The notes under the pieces: model-generated
What the model saw: the letters and a program-made list of their open reading frames with translations, nothing else
The model's database searches: none
What the model was told of the DNA's origin: nothing
Origin: Acanthosoma haemorrhoidale
Lineage: Eukaryota; Arthropoda; Insecta; Hemiptera; Acanthosomatidae
Length of the DNA stretch: 64,000 nt
Assembly: GCA_930367205.1 (NCBI GenBank)
Contig: OV884014.1
Coordinates: forward strand, 70,287,104-70,351,103
Direction of reading: 5' to 3'
Shown here: one piece after another, positions 25,301 through 36,466 of the stretch
Position numbering within the stretch: the first letter of the stretch is position 1
How the letters are laid out: each line of letters begins with the position of its first letter
Translations under genes and position numbers: made by a program

Positions 25301-28300
25301 CCCAAATGGTTTGTAAAGTGTCATTGATTTTCAAACAATTAATTGGACAGTTGCAGAGAGGTAATGTCATTCAGCAAGAGAAAAGGCAACCAAAGAAAAA
25401 AAAAGAAAAACCATTCAATAAAAAAAAGTCAATACAGCTAAATTCAAACTTTTTTAAAAAAAATGATGGCAAGTCAGAAAAAATATCCACAATACAAGTA
25501 GAGAATGATAAGAAACAGTCAAATAATAAAGAGAATATAATAGTTGCTGTGATTAGTAACAAAAAGAAAGAAGAAGTACAGATCAATGTTAAAGAAGAAA
25601 AAACACTAGAAACATACTGGCCGTTAGATAAAATAAACCAAATTGAAGACAAAATTGAAGAAAGCAAAAGTGAAAATGAGGAATTAGATGACCAAACTAT
25701 ATACCCAAAATGGAAAGAAGATTTTAAGGAAGGATGCCAGCTTTTTGGAATCATTTCGGATGAAAAAAATTATGAATTGAAACAAGACATTGGAAGTGAT
25801 GAAGCAATACCAAGAGTTTCAGCTTCTCCTAGAGAAATGGAAACAAAAATCGCTGAATTAGAAAAGTTATTTTATACTCTTCTTAATATTTATGAAGAAA
25901 CATTGCAACAAGATTTTTCACATCGTTATGAAAATGTAGACAGTGATGGCAAAAATTACCTTAAGTTGATGCACACTCTTCCAAATATAGAACTATATGA
26001 TTGGAGTCAGGTTGTAGAGAAATGGAAAGAGCTCTGTGGTTTCTTGAGAATGAAATGGACCGAAACAGGAGATCAAATCATACCAGACATAAAAACATCC
26101 TTAGCAAAATCTACTGAAGGAAGTGAAAATGCAGCAACTTCTGTTATACAGCACAAAGAAACTATTCAGCAGAACAGGAAATCAATTATTTCAATCGAAC
26201 GTTTTCTCCATGAAAATCATGAAAAAATAAAGAGTGAAAATGGTTTATCAAATATTAAGGATAATGATGAAGAAAATTTGGCTACTGGTGAAATGAATCA
26301 GACAAATAAACTTGAGAATGAGGATAATGTTACACAGGATGAAGCTGCAGACAATGATGAATGCCAGCCGTCATCATTAAAGAAGTATTCACAAAAACAT
26401 AATTTTACACAAACAAGTATTCAAAGCCACCCAAAAATCGATAGTATTAATAATGTGAATGATAGCAAAATAGTTCTAGAAGGGTTATTGATTGAGACAG
26501 CATGTTTCCATGGTAAACCAGAAGAAGAAATTTGTCTAAAACCATATCGCACTAACAATGCAATAGAAAAACATGTATTGCCTACAAATGAAGAAATATC
26601 AGCAGATTCAACACCCCATAAAAATTTCTACAGAAAAATAAACAATTTTCAGGCAACAGATAATAAAGATGTAGATGATACATTAGAAATTTTGAAAGAC
26701 CGTAAACGCATATCTGCTACTACTAAGGTTCATCTGCTACCTCCCCCCGGGTTTTTTAGAACTAATGAAGTGTCAAAGGAAATTTATCATGAAAAGTGGA
26801 GGTGAGTATAATTATAATAACAACCTTTATTTATACAATAAAATAATAACAATAACTTCTTAAAAATGCAAAACTTGAAAATATAAGTACAAAAACAGCT
26901 ACTGCTGGGCTTTAAACAGTTCAGTGCTCACTTCTTTCTTTATTTTTTTTATTTAATTATGTTTCACAATTCTGGTCAAGTAGTGCATCTCGCCCATCCT
27001 CTTCCACTCTTTTCCCCAAGACCATTCTTCTCCAGGTAGCCCCTTCCACAAGACATTCTCATTTCACTGTCCCATTGTGTAGGTGGACAGCCCCTTCCTC
27101 TTCTTGAATCCTGTGGGAACTATTGCATCACCTTCTTTGTCCACGAGTCTGACTTCAATCTAGCCTGGTAAACTGTCTATGTTCATTTCCTTATAGGCAC
27201 AGAGAGGGATACCTGTTTTTACTGTCCTCCTGTCCTTTTTTGTAACATTTAGGATGCTCCAGGCTTCAAAATGCAGCATGGAGCAAAGCTTGTGGAAGAT
27301 GTAATGGTTCAGTGGCCAGGCCTTGCAACCATAAGCAAAGGTTTAGCAGAACATTGCTCATCCATAACTTTTTCTTCACTTCTGGATTCATTGTGGATTT
27401 AAATAGGTGCTTGTTCCTGAGTAGGGCTTTCCAGACTAGGAAACATCACCTGTTAATCTCCTTGTTTCTGCCCAAGATATATGAAGCTGCTCATTTGCTC
27501 AACCTGGTAGTCATGGATATTTAGCATTCACCAGCATGACTTCACATATCTTCAAGTTGAGTTTAAGTCCTATTTCTTCACCTTTGACCACTATCTATGA
27601 GATCATCTCTTACTTATCAGCACCACATCATCAGCAAATTCGAGGTGGTTGAGACACTCTTCATTTATGCTTAAATATTTTCCTCCCCACTCAAGTCTCT
27701 CTAGCATATCCTGGAGAGATGCAATGAAAATCTTAGGAGATTTTACGTCTCATTGTCTTACTCCTTTATTAATGCCAATCTCCATACAGTTATAAATTTT
27801 GCCTGAGTTCAGGTACATCTCTTGAACAAATTTTCCGATTCTTGGGCTGATATTTCTTTTCTTCAGAGCTGACAGAATTTAACAGAGCTAAAGAGAGTCA
27901 AAGGCTTTTTAATAGTCTAAAAGTAGCAAGCATATGAGAAAATTAAACTTCTTGGCTTCCCATATCAGTTGATTAATTACATAGATATGGTCTACTGTGG
28001 ATCGACCCTTCCTGAATCCCACTTGATACATTGATATGCTTTCATCAATCACAACTTGAATCCTCTGATTTATGATTTTTGAGAGTAACTTGTAGAGAAT
28101 ACTTAACAGGGGCAGTGGCCTATAGTTGTCCAGGTTCTTGGTGTCACCTTTCTTAAACAAGAGGATTAGGTAAGCCATCCCCCACTCCGCTGCGATGAAA
28201 GTATTTTTCAAACAATTTCTGTAGATTCTAGTAAGAGTTTCAGTGGTGACTGGCTGTCCCCCTCCTTTGGTCGTAACTAATGATACTCTGTCAAGTCCTC

Positions 28301-31300
28301 TAGCTTTCCCTTTCTTCATGCTTCAAATTGCTTCTGAAACTTCCTCTTTAAGGATGCCTCTGGATTCCAAGTTACTTCTCCTTCTAGCACCAAATATAGA
28401 TCATTTCCAACATGATATAGTTCCTCATAGTAAGTTTTGATTCTCTTTAAAATGTCTGCCTCCTCCGTGACAAGTGGTTGCTCTCGTCTAGTATTGTTGT
28501 CAAACCTATATCCTGTCTTCAATTTTAATTTTCCTACATCTGTAACAGCCTTTTCCATGATCAAAACTTTTCTTCCAGTAACCATTCATCGGAATGTTTT
28601 CTAGTGAGTGGTCTTTGATAGTTCAGTATATTCTATCTTTTGCGTTCCTGAGCATATTCTGAAATCTTTGTGGTAATTTTTTGCAGTTCTCGACCTTTGT
28701 TTTGTGACCATCCATCATACATTGGATTATCTGATCCTGCATTTTAGAATTCCAGTTGGTGACACTCAGTTCTGCTTCTACCATGTTTTCATATCCCAAT
28801 CCAATTAATGTAAGATACATAATACATTGGCCAAAGTAAATTAACATAATGAAAGAAAACAAATTAGCATAAATAAAATTGTGAGTGAATTTTTTTTTTT
28901 TTTATTCAAATGAATTCAGTATTGTTAAATTGTAATCAACTGTGAAATAAATGTACACATAAGTTTTTTCCTATTCCTGTAAATATCTATTCTATCATAT
29001 TTTCCAAATGATAATTATTAAACATGATATCATGGTATCTCGCATTTGCTTTGATTTTACTTTCTTATTCATGAGAACTAAAAGAACATTTATAAAACGT
29101 TTATAATAAATAATAGTTTCTTTTATGACACTTCCTCCAATATTATCTAAGGATTATTATTGGTTCTAGTCCATAATTTTGCATATTTCATATTAACATA
29201 ATTATTACAGACATTTACATATAATTTAAATAATAGTTACCCAATCAGTAACAAACAATGATCTAAAATTATTATACATTCTTCATTATTGGGGGATAGG
29301 CATTTTCACTCCTGGCTTCATGTTTCCTGCTGGTTTCCCACTTTTAACTCCAAAACATCTCAATTTCTTCCCTCTGTGGGTTAGCACAAACTACTCTCAA
29401 GGCCAAGTCATGATGAACCTTACCTTCCCTTATCAACGAGCCTTGGTTTTCCTAGGTCAATTAATCCCTTAGTACCTGTTTTCATATGTGAGGTCCACAA
29501 CACTATTTCAGAAAAAATCACTTCCTAAAATTAACTTACAATACAAATATTGTACTATAGTAAGAGGTAAACTTACATAATTAGTAATTTCTTTGATTTA
29601 TTTGCATTTTTTAACATTCCAAGTTTTCTACAGACAGACAGATTTTGTAATCAACCGATATCCAAAACACATAAGTTTTTTAAGATGTATGAGATCCCTT
29701 CTGGTGAAAGATTTAGTGTTGCCACCTCCACACATGCAGATGGACTTCATTGTAGGGCATGGAGGATCGTTCGGGCCTGTCACACTTGCCCTGGATTTGA
29801 ACTGTAAGAACTACAACCAAATCGTTCAATAAATTTTAATATTATTATATTGTGATTTTTTTATTCACTTCTTTAGCAGGAAAACCTCATGTAGTGAAGA
29901 GATTGGCTCACAATGAATCCATTCAATCGAAAATGAGAGCATGGACGATCCATGGCTTGATGAGAAGATTAATGCATGTCCACTCCAAGTTCTTGGTTCC
30001 ATACAGCTACTGCGTTAACACAGAACAATTCATTTTCCTTGCTACCCCTTTATGCCAAAGTAATATCAATGAGCATATAGCTTTTCTCAAGGGAGCAAGT
30101 TGCTTCACAATGGAAAAAGCTACATCACTTGTTAGGCAGGTAAGAATTGTATTTTATATTAATAGATCAAACATTTATAGTTCAAAAGATGTCTTCATTT
30201 CCTTCCTGATTTGATTTAGCTAACAAAACATTGGAAACATTATAATTTAAAGATATCTTATAATAAATTTACGGATTGCTGTATTATCTAATTTAAAATA
30301 ATAATTGTATTATATTCAATATCAAAACAAATGCAGCGTTGGTTTACCAAACCCGACATACAATTTCATCAGTTATATCCGGTTATTTGCAGGATGCCAT
30401 CTATTACTTTTGTTGCCTACGTTTCCTTAGTTTTTGAAGCATTGATTTTTAGGCCGATAATTTTCTTTCCTGTCTCCAACAGGGCCAGTTACTCAAAGTA
30501 ATTGCTCTTAAAACCAATCAATGCCTGCCTCTTTGCTTTCTACCTAACACGCGTCTGAAAACCAACCCGAATAATGCAGGTGAAAGTACGAAAACTTGTC
30601 TTACACCCCACAGCACACAAAGGAGTATACCTTTCACTAAGAAACCACTTGCATTTGTATTCAGTGCAGTTATTTTAGTGATATTTCTAATAAGTACATA
30701 CTTTTTTCTAAAATGGTTAGGTTACTATTAATAGAGCTTGCAGGTATTCAATTATTAATACCCCATATAAAGCTGACGCTCTAATCTAAATAGAGCTAAT
30801 ATATCAGTCATCATTTCGCAATAATATCTGATATTTGTAACAATTTTTCAGACAATGGCTGGACTTCACTATCTTCACTCTCGAAGTCCTCCTATAATTC
30901 ATGGAAACCTGAAGCCGACCAATTTGCTCGTAGATGCTGCAGGAAACCTCAGATTATCTGACTTTGGCATTCATGAGGTATGATGATTTTGAATAATAAC
31001 TGGTGTTCCTTCTATGAAAATCAAAAATGTAATAACTACAAAGAAATATACTAGGACAGAACCTGTAATAAATATGCTAGTAATTTTGAAAATAGCTTTA
31101 TAATTATTTTTTTGTATTTGGATTCAGTGATTTAAAACCTCATATAAAAAAATATTTCAGGACATACTTAATCTTATAAATAAATATTTCTATGATTGTG
31201 GAGTCATAAGTGAAGATTCTAGGGAAATGTTTTTTTTATACTTCCAATGACCATTTTTTTTAAATGAATTGTATATTTAAAGATGCTTAAAGCAATTTAA

Positions 31301-34300
31301 AAAATGAATTTTCATGGAAGGTAGAACCAAAATGCCTTTTACTATGATAGTGGTTTTTAAAATTATCCAAAATTTTAAACTTAAATTCTGGTTTCTTTAA
31401 GCTTTGAAATTTTTCTAATCTAGGCTCATAAGCTATTTAAGATTAAACTTTTTAATATTTTTCTCATAATTAATAATATATGTATGACTGTTAGACAAAA
31501 ATAAATTGAAAGATAAATATAAATCCAATCATATTTGCAATTATTGAAAACCAATAATATAAACTGCAGATTCAAGTTTTGTTTTTTTTAAATAGATTTT
31601 CATTTGTCGATGAGATTCAACAAATTAAATTAAGCAAATTATCTATAAAAAAAAAGTAATGAGTGGTTTATTAATAACAATCTAATTAATATTAGGGAAA
31701 ATTTCATCCGTTCCAAGCACCAGCTCACACTTGGACCCTAAATTTATTTTCTTGTCATACCTAATTTAATTCAATTACATGTTAATTTTTACATGTTTTG
31801 TTAATAATTGAGATACAGAAAGTTTTACTCAGTGGGTGAATAAAAACTAGTTGAAATACTAAAAAAAAAATTTTTTTTCTTGATCTGATCCTTTGATTTC
31901 CTGATTATTAGTGGATTATTAGTGTTCTAATATGTCCCAATATAGACTTAAAAATATGATTCCAAAGCTGCAGTAAGCCAACTAAGGCTTAAGAATCCAA
32001 ACTATGTAATGAACAAAATAAACACTAACAGCATAATAATCTAAATAATGTCTCAGTATATCACCGCAAAATGATGATTTTTTTCCTTTTGATCATTTTG
32101 ATAATTACCGACCTAAAAGTCAAAAGTTTTAGAAAATAAAAATTTAAAAATTAATTCTTAGTTCTTGTTTCAGACACTACGTCAGAAAATCTGTACATCA
32201 CTGAAGTCGGCAGTATGGTGGTCCCGAGAAACTTATTGGCATTATCATATCGATTGGAAAGTCAGTTTCTAATTAATCAAATATCTAAGTTCAGCATACA
32301 AGCAGTATTTAAGTGATGTAAAATATTATTTCAGATAATGGTGACATGTTCATCCGACGTGCAAGTACTAGGTATGCTGAGCCATTACATTTTAACAGGC
32401 GGTACACATCCTTTCGGGAGGACGCCAAAGGAAATAGCGACACGTATCGACCACGGTATCCCTGTTTTAAGACTCAGCAGTCATGAAGCATTGGACATCG
32501 TCTCCTGGATGTTGTGTATCAAACCGGAGGAGAGGCCAACGACAGATGAAATAATGAAGTAAATCAAACATGATTAAATAATTATTATTGAAAGGATATT
32601 TATTTTTGGCTCTGCAACTCTTGAAGAGGTCCTCCAACAGCCCAACAAAACTCTCTGCCTATTGCTGCTGCTCACCAATTTTAGATAACCAAGATCAGGC
32701 AACAGTAACCACACCATTCCCTTCTTGGAGCTTTTGTCTACTGTAGCGACCGCTAACTACATAAGATAAATCACCCTATACTCTATTGTATATATATTGT
32801 AAACAAATGTAAATAACATGAACAAAATATATTGTAGACAAATGTAAATAACATGAACAAAATATAAATCATTGTAAATGTGTTAAGCAATAAAAAATGC
32901 GGGGTGCCAAGTAGTTACATGAGATAGGACAACAGCTGTCAGTCGCAGGTATGAGCCCAGATGAGGCCACAGACCCTTCGGCAAGAACCCTGCCAGCCTC
33001 TCCCAGAGGACAAAGAAATCACCAATAATGATGATTGGCTAAGGGCAAGGCTTGCTGGGTACTTAAGCCGAGGGTCTAGCCCCTGTAAATCATTCTCTCC
33101 TGGCAACTACGTGGCTACCCTGCTTGAACTCTGAAAACCTGACTGCTTCTTTATGAAAAACCTCTGCATCTCTTCTCTCCTGGCCTCGCTATGTTTTAGT
33201 CCGGCGTCGTCAGACCCCACACCTTCCTAGTGGGAATCTCTGCCTTCGTCTCGCTAAAACTAGCACCTCCTTGGGAGAGACCTCTCCCTCGCGGACAACG
33301 GTTGCCGTGGCCCTGCAAATTTTCCTAGCAGCCATCCTGCGGCAATCCAGTCTGCCTCTCTCCGGTTCACACTCGCCTTTGGGATCCAGACGGTTTTCGC
33401 CTACCCTCAGATACCGAGTGTGAATTCGTGATCATTCCGAGACCACATAAACTACCTATAAACCTACCCTGTACCTCTTCTCCTGAACATAGTGCACTGT
33501 TGGGGCACATACCTATCAAAAAATGGAGTCAGATAGTAAAGCCGTCATGAAACGATTGTCCAGGATATAAACTCAAACAACCCTCACTTGTCACTAGGGC
33601 TAGGGTAACCAGGCACCCCCCTCGTGACGACCCGACACCTACCAATCCTTCTTTTTGCAAACAGCTGATTGTCTAAAAGCTTCCTTGTTACTCTACCATC
33701 CGCCATCCTCACAATATGTCTGATCGATGAAAGTTGATCAACTTTCGTTTATCTTAAGATTTGGTTGCTACAGACACATCCCATAATTATCTGGAATTTC
33801 GAGAAACTATTGCTGAACATCATCTGAAAACATATATGTAATTTTCTTTTTACAGTTTTGCTGACTTACTTCTCCCAAAAACAATTTGTGGTGTTTGTCA
33901 GAGTTTAAGATTTTTTTAATTTAATAATTTAAGGTTAATGATTATTGTAATTGCAGATACTGCATGAAAATTAACTAAAATATTTCAATAGAGAAATAAT
34001 TATTATTAAAGAAAGATATTTTACATTACTTATTTGATTACATACTTGTAAATTTCATATCACAGTGGGACTTATTGCCCACTTTGAGGTAGTCATTACA
34101 ACTGTCACCCCACCCTCCATCAACCTAATTTGGAATAATTGTCATTGATATGCTTTGATTTTCAAAAGTAAGCAGGTAATGCAATAAAAAAAAAAAAAAA
34201 AAAAAAACTTTGAGCTTTGAATATATTCATACCCCACCAAGAAAATCAAATCACTCCAGTTGCAATGAGAACATTGCATCACTAGTGAGACTAAAGATTG

Positions 34301-34902
34301 GAACTCATTTTCAGGCATGTATTCAATTGGGATAAAAATAAAAAATGGAAATTTTTACTGCTGTGTGCAGGTGTACCAGCTAAAGGGGTTTCTCTAACAT
34401 TTGTTTTAGAACATTTACACAGTTCCATTGACAAATATGCTCGGGAATGCAATATTGACACCAAATGGGTAAGATTTTTTTTTTTTAGAATTAAAATTTT
34501 TTTATAATGTTGTTTATGACTATTAAATATTTGCTTACAAATTAAATTAGACTAAGGACTTATTTCAAATTTAGTTCACTAACATGGTCCAAATACCAGA
34601 ATTGTTTTTATTATTGCTATTTTACCTGTGTTTTTTTTATGCTTTCATAAACTGTATTCAAACTAATTACATTAACATAACTTTTTTTGTTTAAGGGACG
34701 AATCGCAACAAAGCAGTTGGACCCCAAAATTTTTAAGAGTAAATATCCAGAAACATTGTCAGGACTATTGAATTTACTCAGAGACAATCTTCCTTCTTCA
34801 GCTGGTTGGTTTTTATCAATTTTCCCATCCCTTCCACTCATTTTGTGTCGCCTCTTAGAGAATTCTTCATGGTTTTGCCATCCAGATCTAGCACAATTTT
34901 AA
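16358..34902 (+). CDS. RNase L-like protein: ankyrin repeats, pseudokinase-like domain and KEN-type domain (15 exons)
   Basis: Exons: 16358-16531, 17272-17370, 19804-20019, 20254-20451, 20634-20771, 20854-20910, 22515-22684, 25122-26801, 29634-29803, 29877-30139, 30852-30977, 32174-32260, 32335-32558, 34315-34468, 34696-34902. All introns are GT-AG, every junction keeps phase, and the sum is 3963 bases (1320 residues plus stop). Residues 9-15 are a basic stretch; 59-275 hold about six ankyrin repeats; 351-911 are Lys/Glu/Asn-rich; about 925-1200 form a kinase-like domain (G-H-G-G-S-F-G loop, K975, H1072-G-N, D1092-F-G); 1202-1320 resemble the KEN RNase domain of IRE1 and RNase L. This is the domain order of RNase L, which senses 2-5A through its ankyrin repeats and cuts RNA through its KEN domain. 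The HRD Asp is Asn and the KEN His is not seen, so activity is doubtful. The start and long exon 8 are the least certain parts. Confidence 0.82.
17272..20910 (+). other. Ankyrin-repeat exons of the RNase L-like gene
   Basis: Exons 2-6. Repeat consensus positions are visible: [60 protein letters not shown] and [12 protein letters not shown], each followed by a helix and an L/F-V/L-pattern turn. Exon boundaries are all phase 0 and tend to fall between repeats, the usual layout for ankyrin genes. Exon 6 (20854-20910, 19 codons) is tiny and has little ankyrin character; it is accepted because both splice sites are good and the frame is kept. The six repeats compare with about nine in vertebrate RNase L. 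Confidence 0.8.
22830..24170 (+). mobile_element. Decayed Jockey/CR1-like LINE fragment in intron 7
   Basis: Conceptual translation with many stops and shifts gives a non-LTR reverse transcriptase in order: an ADELN...HFLS stretch near 22895, [20 protein letters not shown] near 23326-23385, SGVAQGS near 23589, [11 protein letters not shown] near 23672-23704 (active box YADD changed to YAED), and a [17 protein letters not shown] block near 23764-23815. It cannot encode a protein and is a degraded 5'-truncated insertion. Confidence 0.75.
25122..26801 (+). other. Exon 8 of the RNase L-like gene: 560-codon linker rich in Lys, Glu and Asn
   Basis: One uninterrupted 1680-base exon. Its acceptor (TTAAGCAG) and donor (GAG/GTGAGT) both fit phase 2, matching exons 7 and 9. 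Residues 351-435 look globular ([20 protein letters not shown] and following). A basic run near 442-455 follows (PKKKKEKPF...KKK), then acidic disordered sequence. Residues about 590-680 again look helical, with a [19 protein letters not shown] stretch. It is strongly A-rich, unlike the ankyrin and kinase exons, but no stop occurs in 1.68 kb, which argues that it is translated. Vertebrate RNase L has no such insert between its ankyrin and kinase parts. Confidence 0.75.
26940..28865 (-). mobile_element. RTE-like LINE fragment in intron 8, minus orientation
   Basis: On the minus strand the pieces follow the order of a non-LTR reverse transcriptase: a linker ending [13 protein letters not shown] (28480-28440), [20 protein letters not shown] (about 28120-28065), [20 protein letters not shown] (about 28023-27965), then a KAFDSL box, [11 protein letters not shown] near 27640-27605 carrying the catalytic FADD, and a C-terminal WKGL...W-x-x-R tail near 26980-27060. 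Several stops and shifts break it. It is antisense to the host gene. Confidence 0.8.
29634..32558 (+). other. Pseudokinase-like domain exons of the RNase L-like gene (exons 9-13)
   Basis: The N-lobe shows [14 protein letters not shown] (glycine loop), HVVKRL with K975 as the ATP-site Lys, and a helix C region. The hinge region reads [13 protein letters not shown]. Exon 11 gives GLHYLHS...[14 protein letters not shown], where the catalytic HRD is HGN, and SDFGIHE with an intact DFG. Exon 12 is an unusual activation segment rich in Trp. Exon 13 carries [18 protein letters not shown] followed by THPFG and a C-lobe ending [12 protein letters not shown]. The TGGTHPFG block and the KEN domain directly after it point to the IRE1/RNase L branch of kinases rather than ordinary ankyrin-kinase fusions. 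Confidence 0.8.
30330..30640 (-). mobile_element. Small LINE reverse transcriptase fragment in intron 10, minus orientation
   Basis: The minus-strand reading contains GVRQ...[15 protein letters not shown] (about 30610-30545) and further down [12 protein letters not shown] (about 30465-30425), two conserved RT blocks normally about 60 residues apart. Short and broken; family not assigned. Confidence 0.6.
32742..33637 (+). mobile_element. Gypsy solo LTR, third copy, in intron 13 of the RNase L-like gene
   Basis: It begins TGTAGCGACCGCTAACTACA at 32742 and ends CCCGACA at 33637, 896 bp. Flanks are TCTAC (32737-32741) and CCTAC (33638-33642), a target duplication with one mismatch. It is longer than the other copies partly because of a tandem duplication of about 34 bp near 32796-32866 (ACAAATGTAAATAACATGAA occurs twice). 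No internal retroelement sequence, so a solo LTR, in the same direction as the host gene. Confidence 0.88.
34315..34902 (+). other. KEN-type domain exons of the RNase L-like gene (exons 14-15)
   Basis: The domain begins straight after the kinase C-lobe with [15 protein letters not shown], the equivalent of the H-P-x-F-W...K-x-x-F-L entry of KEN domains. Exon 15 gives [20 protein letters not shown], aligned with the Y...S..DLL..IRN catalytic region, and then [19 protein letters not shown], aligned with the final YF...FP.L helix. By this alignment the Tyr (1269) and Arg (1281) are kept. The Asp before LL is Gly, the Asn after Arg is Asp, and the loop with the catalytic His is shortened and has no His. 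The domain is about 119 residues, slightly shorter than usual. Confidence 0.7.
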
Positions 34903-34993
34903 CCCTTATGACCAATGACCTAGAATTAGCAACTGACACAGAGTTAATGCAGTAAGAAGCTACAAACTTGGCAGTAAACAAGTGTAAATTTTC

Positions 34994-34999
34994 AATAAA
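34994..34999 (+). promoter_or_regulatory. Polyadenylation signal of the RNase L-like gene
   Basis: AATAAA 92 bases after the stop codon at 34900-34902; the first good candidate downstream. Confidence 0.5.
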
Positions 35000-36466
35000 T
35001 ATATACATTTTCACCTACTGATACCCTCATTTTTTAAAAAAAGTAAATTTCATAATCAAGTAAAAATATTAATATGTACATTATTTAAATGATGTGATGA
35101 GAAGTAATAATGTAAGGAAGCTAACATTATTGTAAATAATATTCCTCTCTTGGTTGTTGAACACTGTTATAAAACATTGGGCATTTCAGCTGGTTTTGTA
35201 TACCTGTTTTCATTCACAAAACCTCTGCAGGCTTACAGACAGATCCCTTTTTTCTTAAGCAGATTATGTAAACTAAAGCTGCATCACAATCTGAAGAGAA
35301 AGGTTATGAATTGGTTGTGGCATTAACCAAATAATTTTGAAACAATAAGACTCATTTTAGAGGAGAAAATTCCTTCAATTTTTTAATACCACCATTAATT
35401 TGTATTCACTTGCTAAAAACCATTGCAGGAGAGGATTTAGAGATGTAAATAAATAAACCACATCACTAAGGAGTGGAAGATTTGTTACCAATGAAATCTG
35501 CTAATTTTTCTTAAACTCAGAATTTGAATAATTCGTATTGACTATATGAGTGCAAAATATTTTTTTTAATAGAAAGGTCAAATTTATTTCTGAATAATCT
35601 TAGTTCTGATGTAAAAAAATCACTCCTAAACTTTTTAAAAATTGTTGTTTTGAAAAAATAATAGAGTGAACAAGTCGGTCATTCCCTCAGGGTTATGTTA
35701 CTTTGAGAAGTCTCATGAAGTATCTAATCAATCTACCCAGCTAAATATTTGTGGGGCTTAAGCTTTTCTCATGTTGAGTACAATGCAAGAGTTCGGCACA
35801 GATCTTGGGATCTGTATTATTTTGATTTTACAATACAGGGAAAATCAATGAAAAAAAAAAATTGAAAAGCTTTATTCGTTTATTATAGTGTGAAATTAAA
35901 TACAAGTGAAATACATTTGTACATTTGTTTTAAATTCTAATGAAATAGATATTACAACACTCTATACTACGCATAACATGGTACGGATTTACAAACTTAT
36001 TTAATCTCTGCTGACCTAAATGGACATTTATTTATTCACAAACAACACAATCACTTAAACAGTTTATAAGCCACATTATAGATATTTGTAGTTATTTATT
36101 GTTTCCTTTTCATGATCAATAGAGCTCGCTTACATTTAGAAGAAAAGTACACAGCACTGGCAAGACCAAATTCTATGCAGTAATCCTTTGGTTTTTAATT
36201 AGTCTAGAAACTATTAATGAAATATTAAAATTCGATAACCTGAAATTTTATCATAATAAGTGGGCTTTTGTATTAAGAGAACTTGCTTCCTTAGAGAGGG
36301 AAAGAATTTATTTATGATTTCGGAGTACAATTCAACAAGTGTCGCAGTAGATCTTAAGATATTTTTGTCTGCCAATATCACAATAGAACCATACTTATAA
36401 GAATATATATAAGAAGGATTTAATGATAGTCCAAAGGAAAAAGGATTGGAAGAAAAGGTCAGTATG

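Noticed and set aside
25371..25754. 127-codon open frame on the minus strand
   Set aside because: It is the complement of the A-rich exon 8 of the RNase L-like gene; its Phe/Ser/Leu-rich product is a composition effect.
33729..33746. 18-bp perfect palindrome GAAAGTTGATCAACTTTC
   Set aside because: Short palindromes of this size occur by chance in 64 kb of AT-rich DNA and no second copy was noticed.
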